Below are positions 48,701 to 52,459 of a DNA stretch of 64,000 nucleotides, one piece after another; position 1 is the first letter of the stretch; every line of letters begins with the position of its first letter. The notes beneath the pieces were generated by a model. That model was given only the letters and a program-made list of their open reading frames with translations, searched no databases and was not told where the DNA came from. Source of the stretch: Nocardia flavorosea NBRC 108225 (lineage in GTDB: Bacteria > Actinomycetota > Actinomycetes > Mycobacteriales > Mycobacteriaceae); NCBI RefSeq assembly GCF_001613385.1, contig NZ_BDCG01000022.1, positions 209,047 to 273,046 of the forward strand. Reading direction: 5' to 3'. The translations under genes and the position numbers were made by a program.

Positions 48701-48862
48701 ATGGCCGGGCAGCTGCACTGGCTGAAGACTCCGCCCGAGTTGCGAACCTCGTACGATCCGGCCCGGTCGAGGCAGATCATCTCCTCCGTTGTCGGCGACT
48801 GGGACAGCCAGGCGGTGGCGAAACTCATGCGCGCAGAGAGGAGAAGTCGTTCGACCCCGTGA
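27776..48862 (+). CDS. Giant multi-domain polymorphic toxin-like protein (7,028 residues)
   Basis: The GTG start gives MAIATYPPELAWTLQWL, the usual opening of CpnT-like ESX toxin N-domains (1-310). A Pro/Ala/Gly/Ser linker follows (about 320-680), then coiled coils (about 740-960). Next come a PP2C-like region lacking metal ligands (about 1440-1660), a degenerate nucleotidyltransferase/HD region (about 1700-2005), an intact-looking PP2C phosphatase (about 2380-2645; D2426, D2513, D2594, D2636), a papain-like domain (C3070, H3169, D3184), a DUF1023-like segment (about 3425-3580) and two FHA domains (about 3880-3960, 3989-4087). Distal modules hold a possible ART-like domain (about 5365-5600), a Nudix domain (box 5714-5736), a degenerate metallopeptidase-like stretch, a papain-fold deamidase-like domain (C6186, H6271, D6288) and an alpha/beta hydrolase (S6792). 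Residues about 6323-6505 are a shadow of an out-of-frame immunity-like gene. Export by ESX is inferred. Confidence 0.85.
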   Translation: MAIATYPPELAWTLQWLAGTELPLGNEDIANEMKRSFEGIEQFLLEETLPKIDRAIQLVENNYSEGQGGEAVRKDLQVHREYAEGLSAGFGDLAESIHGFAGQTVAAKLSGHFAMSWFAAEMLWATTLGPAGLGVKAQAIVSARLAFNMIGRTLLRGIEWLLQRLRATAAAVHVISKAAYEVVQEGIIEALQTLVEAGTTQTVLTAQGYQESWKMNELLRDVAVAAVSGGAGGATGHGLNQALNKLPWGPDKLGGAARGLITGTGANLVGSGVATILYGMMTGHYDWSPLALTSAVASSAPSVFNGWRGVADYSGAPGSRRNPFQIGRQEPPIGGDGTGTLSGTPPDPGGSGTPSAPRPGGAAPAAPGAGGGPAGQASARTEPGGTAARVSATGSDGGKYTARPDGPNSAPPDRGDGSPRDDDPDTTADGAPARPGAGLPPDASTAPGGAASAPLGAGQAGLAADGAADIGNTVTGGAPPGTSGAAPTAAGGSPATGSATGSTTASAPSDGGTRSNPAAGTLGPSTAAPRAGPHGSAITGSAGSGVRSSPARGPEPTGSPDSTGERTGATDPRAGAAPATDGSDKGITAGRTTHEARTNTPAPAAPGAAGTDRNAGAGADLAGGGPGPDSAAGPRAGSSGPSVAPTTSGPRADTPPGDAAPDDPVAPGPGADSDIATPDFDEAGQNAPHLVSQLAGMFPDADITPMGRAGRKGVSTTELGQALGSELQGSETLRGTTPRQESWRLKMRADEEHGRLADAGHAIQGAARKRARKTLKYTARVRKQVSAERNSVSRRISKIEKSVKDWESQQAELNRQLQSRLTELQDQRDRAQNPPPVSDPETGRPVPQSVDQEALRALAETDARLRAETAARVDALGRKIDAGKRRIELGQRDRMRLEARLDRLKKMGYRVTEAQQRAQEQARPLFEHADSERERLLDLAAARRIQDKSAFRKASLGARIIEQSEEVGEGGAVVCVYRYAEVDEYGREGRGVTIYQRDGVVMIYDPAKKKPEIFDPDYRPPGLAEKRELLIAAFRADGTPVNPLVTVSIPGNDDEDPEKSLRHLRDLQAGDTEARSRSAMAALRTEHTRVAGELGDRADAADLTPDQLDGLRDPDRFPGVLAGLTDPGSAVSAEESARIQEARTSLRELVPRYHALDAALRTLGSPRGPDSSLQQELLRRHAVAVLDWSSSLGDLATFAGRIPGARVDPLVSGRAEAEITRLGEAGISEERLSQLRAAAARHDLLTGQMHTAHEESRDPVHSVRSEQERAAERARAVAIARLETAVTQLEANLQIALGELVTVGRELRLSDTVLEKLTTPEFELVLRDLPDSERGWRALTANAHYHHELAAVLQQTKVVLEQVRDGASRSRRWSETAARQAGLATAYATALRDTRNATVTRVSDLEISQVISDVLGWADSLESNGVRLGRETLDRGSVAGVSDRGLGLDIDLGAMAGDVVVLDGRPVRFAVLAEDAPAEAVTAAHRSVRSARVAHKPGAPLGDVDRTRMVTDALAAAQAAAGPGTSLTLAVALLESGTEPGSYVAGRLGAARLDLLDPADPETSQSLTFSESAGADRAQSTDRAVASYPAISRGTLADHQILLLRNAGWDASVAASALAGSFAGHPGNMPAAVGEIIDIARASGARGGLTGVALSGSAGEVSDLASAGARPGRAPEGTGPADPTDSGADSGPEMRTATAPETTELEAGVIAALGGEIAGRAVVLGRAAMDAVFGQVPSARRTVELSVLDADYAALRALPQWTEQSGDSGNFLRNGDYSIVAATDSSPAHRDTLSRAWRTPGGLNIAGLPDVYAQWQDRDSSQDRSDAAEIRQRLLDPSRPPLPPVVLAHEIEAIWRVLPAEAREHSAAPDAVHLAAGGLYIAYTLYGDPRIGRTNQIVGSLERPEYGVPATYHNGFDLLHDAESLVRHLRNIGATPLECLDAVVAEMYSDAVYGNGRHSNDPDGYDELKSAELARAHADALGYDRARAERIHAMILGTAFDEVTKAQRGKNDPDPLVQALAGTDLKTLSEAGGLRAAMALAVEDLMSERYPASRILGRALEEAGLRIRSVDEGIAAVDALADWRPMIDGKRSEQTVMEAFAQRLARNANFTSGHQYPPTWSLDDPEMRTATARRSREVSGALSAGLTTATREYARAGKYAADITERFHRPDDAEGNRVADDRAVPPPAAAVLGADPAGPLPRDPQAALADLVAYHRARRDVKAAAGRLREAKEQDEAAYADEIEPRPEEGRPGPEEARLRGPLRSSLARMYEIERRIEPFAEELGAGRPGGLTSRQHQQLLDLGVAVAGWRDAKNAVAQEGPDSTTEGRRGVDEATRQIHEVVRRLAADPVLHTLAQLDEGWGPVSGDRTTADSGGPVDYRTMDLGEVYGVSDLGANAVNEHNHDWMEAAVVSYPGGESRIAVVADGVGRDEGAHRAAEEAARVVRAQLAHFAFRKQGVFTRVEAEEAMRAAILAAQDRVATVTSDHTTVAAALTQHRTDGAPNQLIAGWVGDSRIDLLRATGDSAAISRDHSDLAYLTDLGMTQREALRESEGGILHSLGVGAGPPAADDAVNARFVASRELAPGDIVSVSTDGIWSADPDVEDRAVVLDGGQNSDLRNMAWRLRHRALLSGGEDNASIVLISGAPPAEPIPDTAGVVDEGDTGLPADLRAGRRIGEPRIPGTDVPPGLRGGYRNALAAQDSARKALDDLAAEMGPLPVTVAQLVGPDHDNALAALDRHTEGPSDAGEPTHGIELLGRYTKKYHEAEFRLRRIEERIRAHGDGVDSADARPRPTFPDDRGTTEAQRVRAVRRWQTIQGYGGTLADTARLWRLTDSRTQQALIQIIPEEIARTPALPPPARDEASRLVLRRVRNGLHREGPDSAARVAADAHADRLAAAERWAAQIPGHPAVQLLDPAASAMIFGDLDAADEVRFHTLGEDLGTAAAPADRDRVTAAAIDDLARAGRRAATVVLPAVDSAEFAGAVAEILDARVARGGALPEVVLIGHEAAGSPDPGPGGDTRMGGDLVSRAREDPALGRYRDLIEVAATQSGVAHWMPTHRIEGVANDCVVRNGSGLLNRLAFRLERHGSGDPATIEELRRRAEELSRAVVPSSGFSGPATARAMGGDWSQREFRNPADLAAAVPEGGAMLAAVEFAGFRRHGVAGAHAVQLYREGDRVYVIDEATSPERDENRVEFAVWSARIGPQVVGWYGIAFGKDGRPEISLPETGESAAIAGRDYPNTGIAGYSPETGRGPPDARVSDPPDEQDRRLAAYALARGSGADGDPGGAEAATRLLPPVDASVSDSLGARYFAALGRKQALDNLAWWRGLSDDAIPDNLRGRSAQDGLEDSGLELTGLQRALLRVRPELLATMPGLPDEVSTQAALRALNARLRILEEKSRSGDAFTVAESREYSWTPDLIDSLTRDSGGLPPYLRNLDPVTGEVVFVYGDMATADRRVYVVPPTQAPNFTVDYYEARVTAERIHTEIQRMQPGARVAVAAWARGAGFDDSGGAALRGALLRRDITVDLAVQRPDSGNGRAAAESGPVVPYAVITFGAAASVGHAIADDAGLHTLYMIDPDGVLPSAAPPPTVSMYTTYTHKNQLRTASERHAGRRLAAVDGAYRPARVREGKPDPLSRMMARIGLDRDMSRYLPELSDRFGGLVPETRTLPKGNRVLVALGAEDVFRAPDGPLDWRAFEADIGGRLVPVVVKSSEYRDAVDQILDDLSKGYVRNDEGLVQSGVRADVYTVVLGSGSAAYRVEMAAVGDEVVVVDPLVGGPLVADLWQELRLHRTDLAAWVIAHRTGADGVLRPVIGALHDPKFQHPGMPAYLIGSTGIDAPHAERIPGKLVISLRPKKPNESTEKAAVPAGKAEVSTGGDVLIGRSAVGAKLFELLGDVSRNHARVGVFRNGELWIEDNGSRHGTFVNGTKLARGERRVIAKTDTIRLGANSEISLDFKPDRLLPAEVGRDESAGRLQAAAAETSVMVLHSSYGPGSDVPIQPGRDLVIGRENSPLADRLTQYPDISRRHATIGLDESGRVWIRDEGSTNGTFVDEKPIPRGENLIVGEHAVIRLGRNYRLVLQKQRSGAPDGSAGAVGEVLRPAGEEAGARSPGPQPHRVAWDGSRRRHDGDEGGIQRPSQYRTPDPNWYASGVSDDEPHALNTSAPGDGAAQRDIPVAGPELKWPRPAEVPRLDSDHRPPLDEASDGDPEAAARSKVAEHLQINPSNIVPATVLRAVAQLQKRLRELDQRGWDLISQNERTAEVLPVLGRLTEHEARSSQSDYARPVGKMLSEELDAILPTKAPDSSVPARTDDLLDELRRLGERVHSIRIFVNDLSYYLGLAVTSTRRPAHPPATSPASPAERELLLVLQDLGHRPAGDLDPRQRRQREFAESLWTGIRSAERRLRTGFGIDVLSIDWEHRVAQVGLSPTVPDIGDSRSWFVRVDELDMAASPGSPSWIDRLFTPGPDAGALEVYPGRRTAGPGFDIVTDTGGQTAGAVDTARALTAWLHSENWGSSEQIEAAAGIVEKLVEAGGSRARVAARISGEDTARKLIVEVVDHASSPRPAEPDRPQALDDTGEVLAGGRRATWLAFHESLLVRGLPESVAKAELWDRFDSDPGAVAARRALAALGGDAAVRPNYSTDGPLLWPEGVIGTAVPGPGERNTGYTAALAASADDIRALGLGVRKNTPFDGPSQQLGALFVPSEIAWMEQIGGERLEHNGIHLVALLYSIKASVYSATEMLFPEPIPERRIQVTVDLEARIFEARLLDDPRDLDGAPIEVIGGSWGVRDGIAVAAAAVPVHARQISRPDDSPPPVPDTRPAAAVDPDELLHRREQREALRPLRDAAAAKLNIDPGTQTDLAPLLQELATLEQKVKEGRGKPRSALTEEQTNARTRYSILRDFLEYERRMRSLDTAIGDENPVASRVETDELRHQGTPHPAANTSERPLRHDLGEDTETGIAVLPSMRQKRNNPPGAVGFASGVGGDEPNALNSPRSSQRRQDGATSSGPPASATVEPGSGTAEVPLIVPEGQLELSADGRRMLADVVQERRARVDRCIVGIRNLRNLLEEAVDESGVYSTAPFVSQIQAQIEDVLERRISDFLGTERGREDQKIAQLSLLVEKQHLSVSEMRLLSNLLSSGGRNIVGLLPGARNRYVRALQASARKQLIELTQNRSFMESTDADRAAYKLKSLWSGPIDTFVDRIPTGSNKTDRERLIDYLASLERLRYEELRKFVDPWEKISDDEITPLLSELVQGKLSTSDLFRDIERIQRARPANANISNALKNLNKWLVGKFSEASMAGVSLDSADVERIANYVSIAADLGSRLGVSSDFPDKLEEMRRLRGGQLDDYVDRASTLYCHFTPNIREIALTGELRSGRSAGVMATTNAVYSDGVHFIKPGRWMGIENYNWYIDYSSKTKSASGRFIPGALGAVIVLPLGEIIRHTPLRSEVKTTSPDGDHLSSDSVFRPLGNSDQYHYPLDRAYIIPCYSGRQLRQGEWFGSDWSEPSSEEMVTDPVRRVFLDAGYDINWVDRHVIEVPDMILSDSLPGNPEMYARMKRQLRTAMDTISDRIERESDSRADYIVPVSTQHGQRLEALDEHGLPRNHESFESAIELLAPAAGRIRNQVNHETVLSAQSSTAPLRILEDPGFSGDGPVAGPGSPWGLFGAGGALVRHVDEQGVPRYLMLKMSEGYSQANWQIPGGAKGSKETAANAAARELFEEAGVTQKELDRLQIVGSHIYEHPIYDWTYETVVVDAPGAFELRVDGREAVAGGWFTEEQIRRMNVHNVLKSNMPSLLQVFSGSARLEEADWGMNTWVENSSVTDGVARWKKPATQHRHQPPGAAGRPPSQAAAEGLIEDSSWDDRRGSGGRRGASGLDFKSNLVEGFTAFRHEPGSGADWTDGAARGEESIRERPSTSPVYEYGYAEERSDAELARLRRLRIEHRYYYPLGNKVTPGGTSLYPEGRPAYYSARHRLGSGVYLYTLTVRLHLGSALDVTSDDRQGFVAELDMVVDRYFNTGIEIFDGHHLLVDVEIVSDPADANLHVDLVRESRAVGNPWSVDLSPDRIARELRRHLGLVPWGHGGEMALSADDLGAIRRSICDANTHQRFPDLESSRVYGPGELRELEEPKYQSDLEDALREGFRFAVGADPRSHPYGQMINGPHGSRGRTQNCIDCTLSGLSSFLGSPLVAVPTWRDYEANFRGDMSLRPEVSLGAAWQEPIARSSDDAYWEVHRHVEEMGQGSAALVRIRWVAGGGHQTLVVYPVDATGPVWWDPQSGETSDTPPPNYVERSKSLTFILVPPDEGVDLAGDPALSNEQRSGAVSALPTPLGPDMQHSGDGVRLGVPTGTDQRSGRQRDEEGPAELRGEQGDRGDHRTPDHAVGGDRTGVRRGDPQGPAGAGRSDLPADMAGVDRGDAGDRDGDPVSGPRTIVDGTAGAGRRPLVDNPEELFPDGNGHGDDSRGMQRSGSLGGVPEPGNGLVAPNRDVRVLGPDGRAEFGGIPPALVPRRRLDPDSPPSLFTPNSTERHSPHGAVEFASGAGEDGLNAFNSAQRVPGTAPAESQRKLVRMIGAGLPFDLIAEALGPERMERDLEVIARELGVRTRDDVVSTVREQGPGRFGIPVRDPNIRGGAGSGDGHRSDGTKADGDRLAPDAGEMGRRAYAKVAGLPAAEIPPPLLQEDPGDAKYRDFFVTTRDGRRLAVRLEGPADGMPLLYLHGTPGNRAASLRKDDVLQITYDRPGFGDSDRNPGRQMIDNAYDVEDIMNFLEIEKFAVLAYSGGTGTALAATAIMPERVTKVVAGVPQAPMGSFPEWGGNMSSTNLEMYQADYQRLVEIFRPKYEAFVEDPDNIEAIVGAGRSKDHKKMHDDPERRAATSLDFRRSFKNGPWGYIDDARAVSHPFGWGFDVRSIKKANIMIVAASADKFSPPTHAEWLRKNVGRDGDVRIFLHIFDAGHLVTGLTMAGQLHWLKTPPELRTSYDPARSRQIISSVVGDWDSQAVAKLMRAERRSRSTP
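40232..40279 (+). repeat. Inter-module linker repeat, copy 1
   Basis: Encodes WYASGVSDDEPHALNT at residues 4153-4168 of the giant protein. It aligns with copies 2 and 3 on the pattern aromatic-A-S-G-[VA]-x-x-D-[EG]-x-[HN]-A-x-N. It separates the FHA-containing proximal part from the next module. Confidence 0.7.
42734..42781 (+). repeat. Inter-module linker repeat, copy 2
   Basis: Encodes GFASGVGGDEPNALNS at residues 4987-5002, preceded by NNPPGAV. It marks the start of the lower-GC module that contains the possible ART-like and Nudix domains. A partial further copy (HQPPGAAG) occurs near 45325. Confidence 0.75.
46740..47288 (+). CDS. Probable immunity protein encoded out of frame inside the giant toxin ORF
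   Basis: A 182-residue protein in the +1 frame relative to the giant ORF. The TTG start is preceded by GAGGGAG about 7 bases upstream. Codons in this frame end almost always in G or C, as real genes here do, while the overlapping giant-frame codons have near-random third positions and encode an Arg/Gly/Asp-rich stretch. The protein is acidic and compact-looking; GWVCRPVP and PNYVVNKETGVITEHRT resemble YrhB/Imm35-type immunity proteins, and the rest (IFPPIWQVSIEATQETE, HLLTIQKSSFRMA) looks like a folded alpha/beta domain. It begins just after the papain-fold deamidase-like domain ends, the normal place for the cognate immunity gene. Its function is inferred from position. Confidence 0.7.
   Translation: MPATPPFRTSSEVARYLRYRLRLDLTCNILETEFGWVCRPVPTSEVADSEMRRGLPNYVVNKETGVITEHRTMPSEVIGQEYDEEIRRGRPVPGVQIFPPIWQVSIEATQETETEIRYRVRGRSLTEPPEPAVDHLLTIQKSSFRMATDMGMIHEVCSEAAAWAEFRSRETGSWPRTGTFEF
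47420..47467 (+). repeat. Inter-module linker repeat, copy 3
   Basis: Encodes EFASGAGEDGLNAFNS at residues 6549-6564, preceded by HSPHGAV. It lies between the embedded immunity-like gene and the terminal alpha/beta hydrolase module, in the giant frame. Confidence 0.7.
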
Positions 48863-50652
48863 CGGGTGCGGTCGATCCGGACTCCCGCCTTGATGCGAAT
48901 ATCGGATCGGCTGCCGAGACGACCGATGTGATTCCCGGTCCTGTGCCCCAAGACCTCGGGCACCAGCAGCGGATGCCCGGTCCGGAGGACAGCGAGAGCC
49001 TGCACGAGTGGGCGGACCGGGTCGGTCCACTCGCTGGTCTGCCGGACGTCTCAGCGCCTCTGGATGACCAGTAGGTCCAGGATTGGCTGACCGAGCACGA
49101 CGAGCAGATACGAGGTTGGCGTCGCCATATTCACCATCATCCGGAAGCTGCCGGTAACGAATACCACACCGCGCAATACGTGTTCGACGTACTACGGGAG
49201 GCGGGGCTGAACCCGGAACTGGTACTCGACGGGCGGGGTGTGGTATGTGATTTCGGCCCGGACAACGGACAGCGCGTCGCACTACGGGCGGATATGGATG
49301 CACTGGAGATGCCCGTCGGTGGCCGAGAGAAGGTCATACACGCGTGCGGTCACGACGCTCATACGGCCATGGTGCTGGCCGCCGGGCAGGCACTGGCATC
49401 GAATCCGGACAGGCTGGGAGAGGTGGGAATCGGGGTGCGGCTGGTTTTTCAACCCGCAGAAGAGGCAGCCGAAGGCGCCGAGGAAATGGTGCAAGCCGGC
49501 CTGCTGGACGGGATCGTCAGGGCATTCGCGTTGCATTGCGATCCACGGCTGGCAGTGGGCGAGTTCGGTGTGGTGGTCGGCCCGATGAATGCCTCTGCGG
49601 ACAAGCTGACCATCGACTTCGGTGGTGAGCCGACGGGGTATTCCGCGGTGGACGCCTCCACGGACAAGCTCGCGGTCGACTTCAATGGTCCGGGTGGGCA
49701 TACAGTACACCCGGAGGAGACTGCGGATCTGATCCGCGCGATGAGTGAGTTTACGGCCACTCTGCAGATCTTGCTGACCGGGCACATCGGTGCGGACGGC
49801 ACGATCGAGGCGGCATTCGGGCAGTTCCGGGCCGGCGAGAAAATGAATGCGATTCCCGATTCCGGTCGGGTTGAGGGAATGATTCGCCGCGCAGTGATCA
49901 AATATCCGATTGTTCACAATCTTCTGCAGCAACGTCTGCAGGAATTGAAGCAACGTTTCGATGGGCTGACATACACGCTGGATCATGAGCCTGATGCCGA
50001 CCCGGCGGACCCGAGTGGGCCCGTGGGACGCCCGGATGGGTCAGTGGACCTGATCCATGCAATCGGTGAGTTCACCCGTGATCTGGACGACGCACTCACC
50101 GAAAGGTTCGAATCCGGAAAAATCGTCACGGTATTCGGCAAGGCCGAAGCCGGTTACGACATCAATGCGAGCCATGGCGCCGGAACTCTCACCGGGACAA
50201 TCCGGCGCGCCGGCGTCGATAAGCAGGAAGTCGAGCAATTCCTCAACCAACGACTCACCGAGCTGAAAGAACGGTTCCCCGGACTGAAAACCCAACTACA
50301 CCATGACGAGTTGGTGCCCACGGTCGTCAACGACCCCGAATCTATTGTACTGTTCATGAAGGCCATCGCCTCCCTCGGGCCGGGCGCTGCGACAGCAATT
50401 CAGATGTCCATGGGTGGTGATGATTTCGCACATTTCCTGAATCACACAGAGAAAAGCGGCGCTTACGTCAACGTTGGCATATGGTCCGGTGAAGGCGACA
50501 AGTACAGCCTGCACCAACCGCCACTCGGACTCGACGAACACGCACTCGACGAACGCGCACTCGCCTACGGCGCGCGAGCTCTCGCCGGCACAGTACTCGC
50601 CAGCGGCGCAGCAGCGACTACATCCACTTTCCCGAGTTCCGACCGCATCTGA
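48859..50652 (+). pseudogene. M20-family amidohydrolase interrupted by an in-frame TAG, with duplicated lid domain
   Basis: The frame starts at a GTG overlapping the giant gene's stop (GTGA), runs 71 codons, meets TAG at 49072-49074 and continues in the same frame to 50652. The M20 N-terminal motif RRHIHHHPE lies just after the stop, with no start codon before it; the first later GTG (49180) would delete that motif. Downstream, LRADMDALEMP, HACGHDAHTAM and FQPAEEAAEGA carry the expected metal and catalytic residues of amidohydrolases such as AmhX or indole-acetyl-amino-acid hydrolases. The dimerisation (lid) domain is present twice in tandem (about 49708-50000 and 50047-50320). MGGDDFAHFL near the end is the C-terminal metal-site region. 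Either it is inactivated by a nonsense mutation or it needs an unusual start or readthrough. Confidence 0.75.
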
Positions 50653-50789
50653 TGTACCCGCGGGTTCCGCAGAGTCGGGATGGCGGACTCCTCGGTCACG
50701 ATCCTGTCGAAGGAGTTGTGTTCTTGCCGGCACTGGTCAGCAGCCGGGCCCGCTCCGCGCCGAGCACGCGGTCACAACCACGAGGGCCG

Positions 50790-51024
50790 CCGAAGACTGT
50801 CTGTCCAGTGGGCTTATGGTCTGCTCTGGATGCCCGAGTCGGTGATAGCTCCTACGATACACATCGAATCATTCTGGGGAGAATGCAAATCAACCTACTG
50901 AGCCGGAAACGATGGAGCACCCGGATCGGGTTGACCAGTGCGATCTTGAAGTGGCCGGATATGTTCCATATCCGGCCACTCCATCACTCGACTCCGAGTA
51001 TGGAACCGCCGATCGAGCACGGGA
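50790..51024 (+). pseudogene. IS3-family transposase OrfB relic
   Basis: The segment GDSSYDTHRIILGRMQINLL, then SRKRWSTRIGLTSAI and FHIRPLHHSTPSM, matches the C-terminal part of IS3-family integrase-type OrfB (the DSYDNA, ESFWGRMQ, LLxRKxWxTR and FHNxRRRHSALGM blocks), with the DDE glutamate region split between two frames (ESFWGECKSTY reads in the other frame near 50860-50900). Upstream parts are too decayed to place. It lies at the right edge of the ESX/toxin island, opposite the OrfA relic at the left edge. Confidence 0.65.
50950..50980. repeat. Perfect 14-bp inverted repeat with 3-base loop
   Basis: AGTGGCCGGATATG, TTC, then CATATCCGGCCACT. The stem is perfect and lies within the IS3 relic between the M20 gene and the convergent MarR gene. 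It could terminate transcription from both sides or be the product of an inverted duplication within the decaying insertion sequence. Confidence 0.6.
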
Positions 51025-51146
51025 TGATGCAACCGACCATCCAACCCGTGGCCTGAAGTCCAACGACACGACTCCAACAAGCCTGGGTACATCAAAGCCT
51101 CTGGACATGCCGGAGGATTCAACAAGCGGAATTCATCTCGGGCTGA

Positions 51147-51635
51147 TCACGCCCCGTGATTGCCTGTCCCGTCCGGCCGGCTTATTTGTGCGCGCAGTGA
51201 AAGAGCCTGGGCCCCGGCGGTATCGCCGAGGAACGCCCATAGGAACCCAGTGATGTCGTCGGTGGAGAACAACTCGGCGGCACGATCTATGTTTCGGTAG
51301 AGTTCGGCTTCGATCTCACCGACTTTGCCGGCCAGGTCCGCGCCGGTCGGAGTCAACGTCAGTTCGATATGACGGCGGTCGTGGGCCGAAGGTTGTCGTT
51401 GGACTATTCCGGCGGTGACCAGGCGTTCGATCAGCCGGCTCGGGTTGGTGCCGCTTTCGCAGATCAACAACTCGCCGATTCCGTTGAGAGACAGTGGTTG
51501 CCGTTCGAGGAGGACCCGCACCACCTCGGCCTGCGACGGGGTCAGGCCGAGTGGGCGCAGGGCTTGGGCGAGTAGCCGGTTGCCTTCGCGTTGAGCTGCC
51601 AGGATCAGGTAGCGCAGTTCCTCAGCGCGGCGCAC
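51147..51635 (-). CDS. MarR-family transcriptional regulator
   Basis: A 162-residue winged-helix regulator. The HTH region is LSLNGIGELLICESGTNPSRLIERLVTAGIV and the wing is VQRQPSAHDRRHIELTLTPTG, both canonical for MarR. N- and C-terminal helices would dimerise. Its start overlaps the 3' end of the upstream alpha/beta hydrolase gene by 14 bp on the same strand, so the two form an operon. The 34-bp perfect palindrome just upstream of that hydrolase is the obvious operator, giving autoregulation. The inducer is unknown. Confidence 0.88.
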   Translation of the reverse strand: MRRAEELRYLILAAQREGNRLLAQALRPLGLTPSQAEVVRVLLERQPLSLNGIGELLICESGTNPSRLIERLVTAGIVQRQPSAHDRRHIELTLTPTGADLAGKVGEIEAELYRNIDRAAELFSTDDITGFLWAFLGDTAGAQALSLRAQISRPDGTGNHGA

Positions 51636-52365
51636 GGTGTACCTCCGGGAGTTTTTCTGTCAAGAAGTTGTCGACGGCACGTGCGTAAGCCTGCGGGTGG
51701 GTGAACCGGAACATATGCCCGGTGCGGGGTAGTACTGTCTCCGTCGAGTCGGCTATACCTTCCCGTAGCACGGTCGCTGCATTTTCACCGATGAGTACAT
51801 CATGGCCGGGGGTCAGGACGAGGGTGGGTACCTGGATAGCGGCCAATGCCGGTGTGTAGTCGGCGGTCAGGGCGGCGACTACACGAGTGCCGAAGGAATG
51901 AGCCGGAGTGTTGTCCAGGAACAGTTGTCGACTGTCGGCCTCGGACCACGCCACTTCGCCTTCGTCGTCGAAGGGTGAGGCCAATCGGTGTGCGTGGGCA
52001 CGGAGGACCAACTGGCGATAGAGCGGGCCGCGGGCCTTTCCCATCAACCGCATACCGGCTCGCCAGAGTGGGGATGAGATGGGGTCGGCAGCGAAGCCCC
52101 CTGAAAGTACGAGGGCCCGGAGGCCGGTGGGCCGGCGGGTGGCTACCGCCAGTGCGATATTGGCCCCGAAGGAATCGCCGACCAATGCGTAGTCGGTGAG
52201 GTCGGCGGTGTGGGCGGCGACCGCATCGGCGTAAGCCTCGATATTGTCGATTCCTTCCGGGAGGCGCATCGTGCGCATCGGAAAGTCCGACAGTGGTCCG
52301 AGTTGATCGAGATCCCAGGGTGCGCCGGAGAAGCAAGGAATGAAGACCAAAGTTGTTGTGTGCAT
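51622..52365 (-). CDS. Alpha/beta hydrolase in a MarR-controlled operon
   Basis: A 247-residue alpha/beta hydrolase. The nucleophile elbow is VGDSFGAN (Ser about 65), the acid is in LTPGHDVLIGE and the His is in RTGHMFRF. The start at 52365 (MHTTTLVFIPCFSGAPWDL) is chosen over an upstream in-frame ATG because the upstream stretch lies inside a perfect 34-bp palindrome, that is, in the operator. It has no signal peptide. It is co-transcribed with a MarR regulator and probably detoxifies an ester or lactone that also serves as inducer; the substrate is not evident. Confidence 0.85.
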   Translation of the reverse strand: MHTTTLVFIPCFSGAPWDLDQLGPLSDFPMRTMRLPEGIDNIEAYADAVAAHTADLTDYALVGDSFGANIALAVATRRPTGLRALVLSGGFAADPISSPLWRAGMRLMGKARGPLYRQLVLRAHAHRLASPFDDEGEVAWSEADSRQLFLDNTPAHSFGTRVVAALTADYTPALAAIQVPTLVLTPGHDVLIGENAATVLREGIADSTETVLPRTGHMFRFTHPQAYARAVDNFLTEKLPEVHRAPR

Positions 52366-52370
52366 GGAGG

Positions 52371-52404
52371 CTATGTTACACGACATACATGTCGTGTAAC
52401 ATAG
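52371..52404. promoter_or_regulatory. 34-bp perfect palindrome, probable MarR operator
   Basis: CTATGTTACACGACAT, a 2-base AC centre, then ATGTCGTGTAACATAG: 16 matched base pairs without mismatch, AT-rich relative to the surroundings. It begins 6 bp upstream of the hydrolase start codon, so a bound dimer would cover the promoter or leader of the hydrolase-MarR operon. Confidence 0.8.
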
Positions 52405-52459
52405 TGATGTGTGGCACACCTCTGGCGGTTGTGTGGGTGACGTAGCGAGTAGCGTTCTG

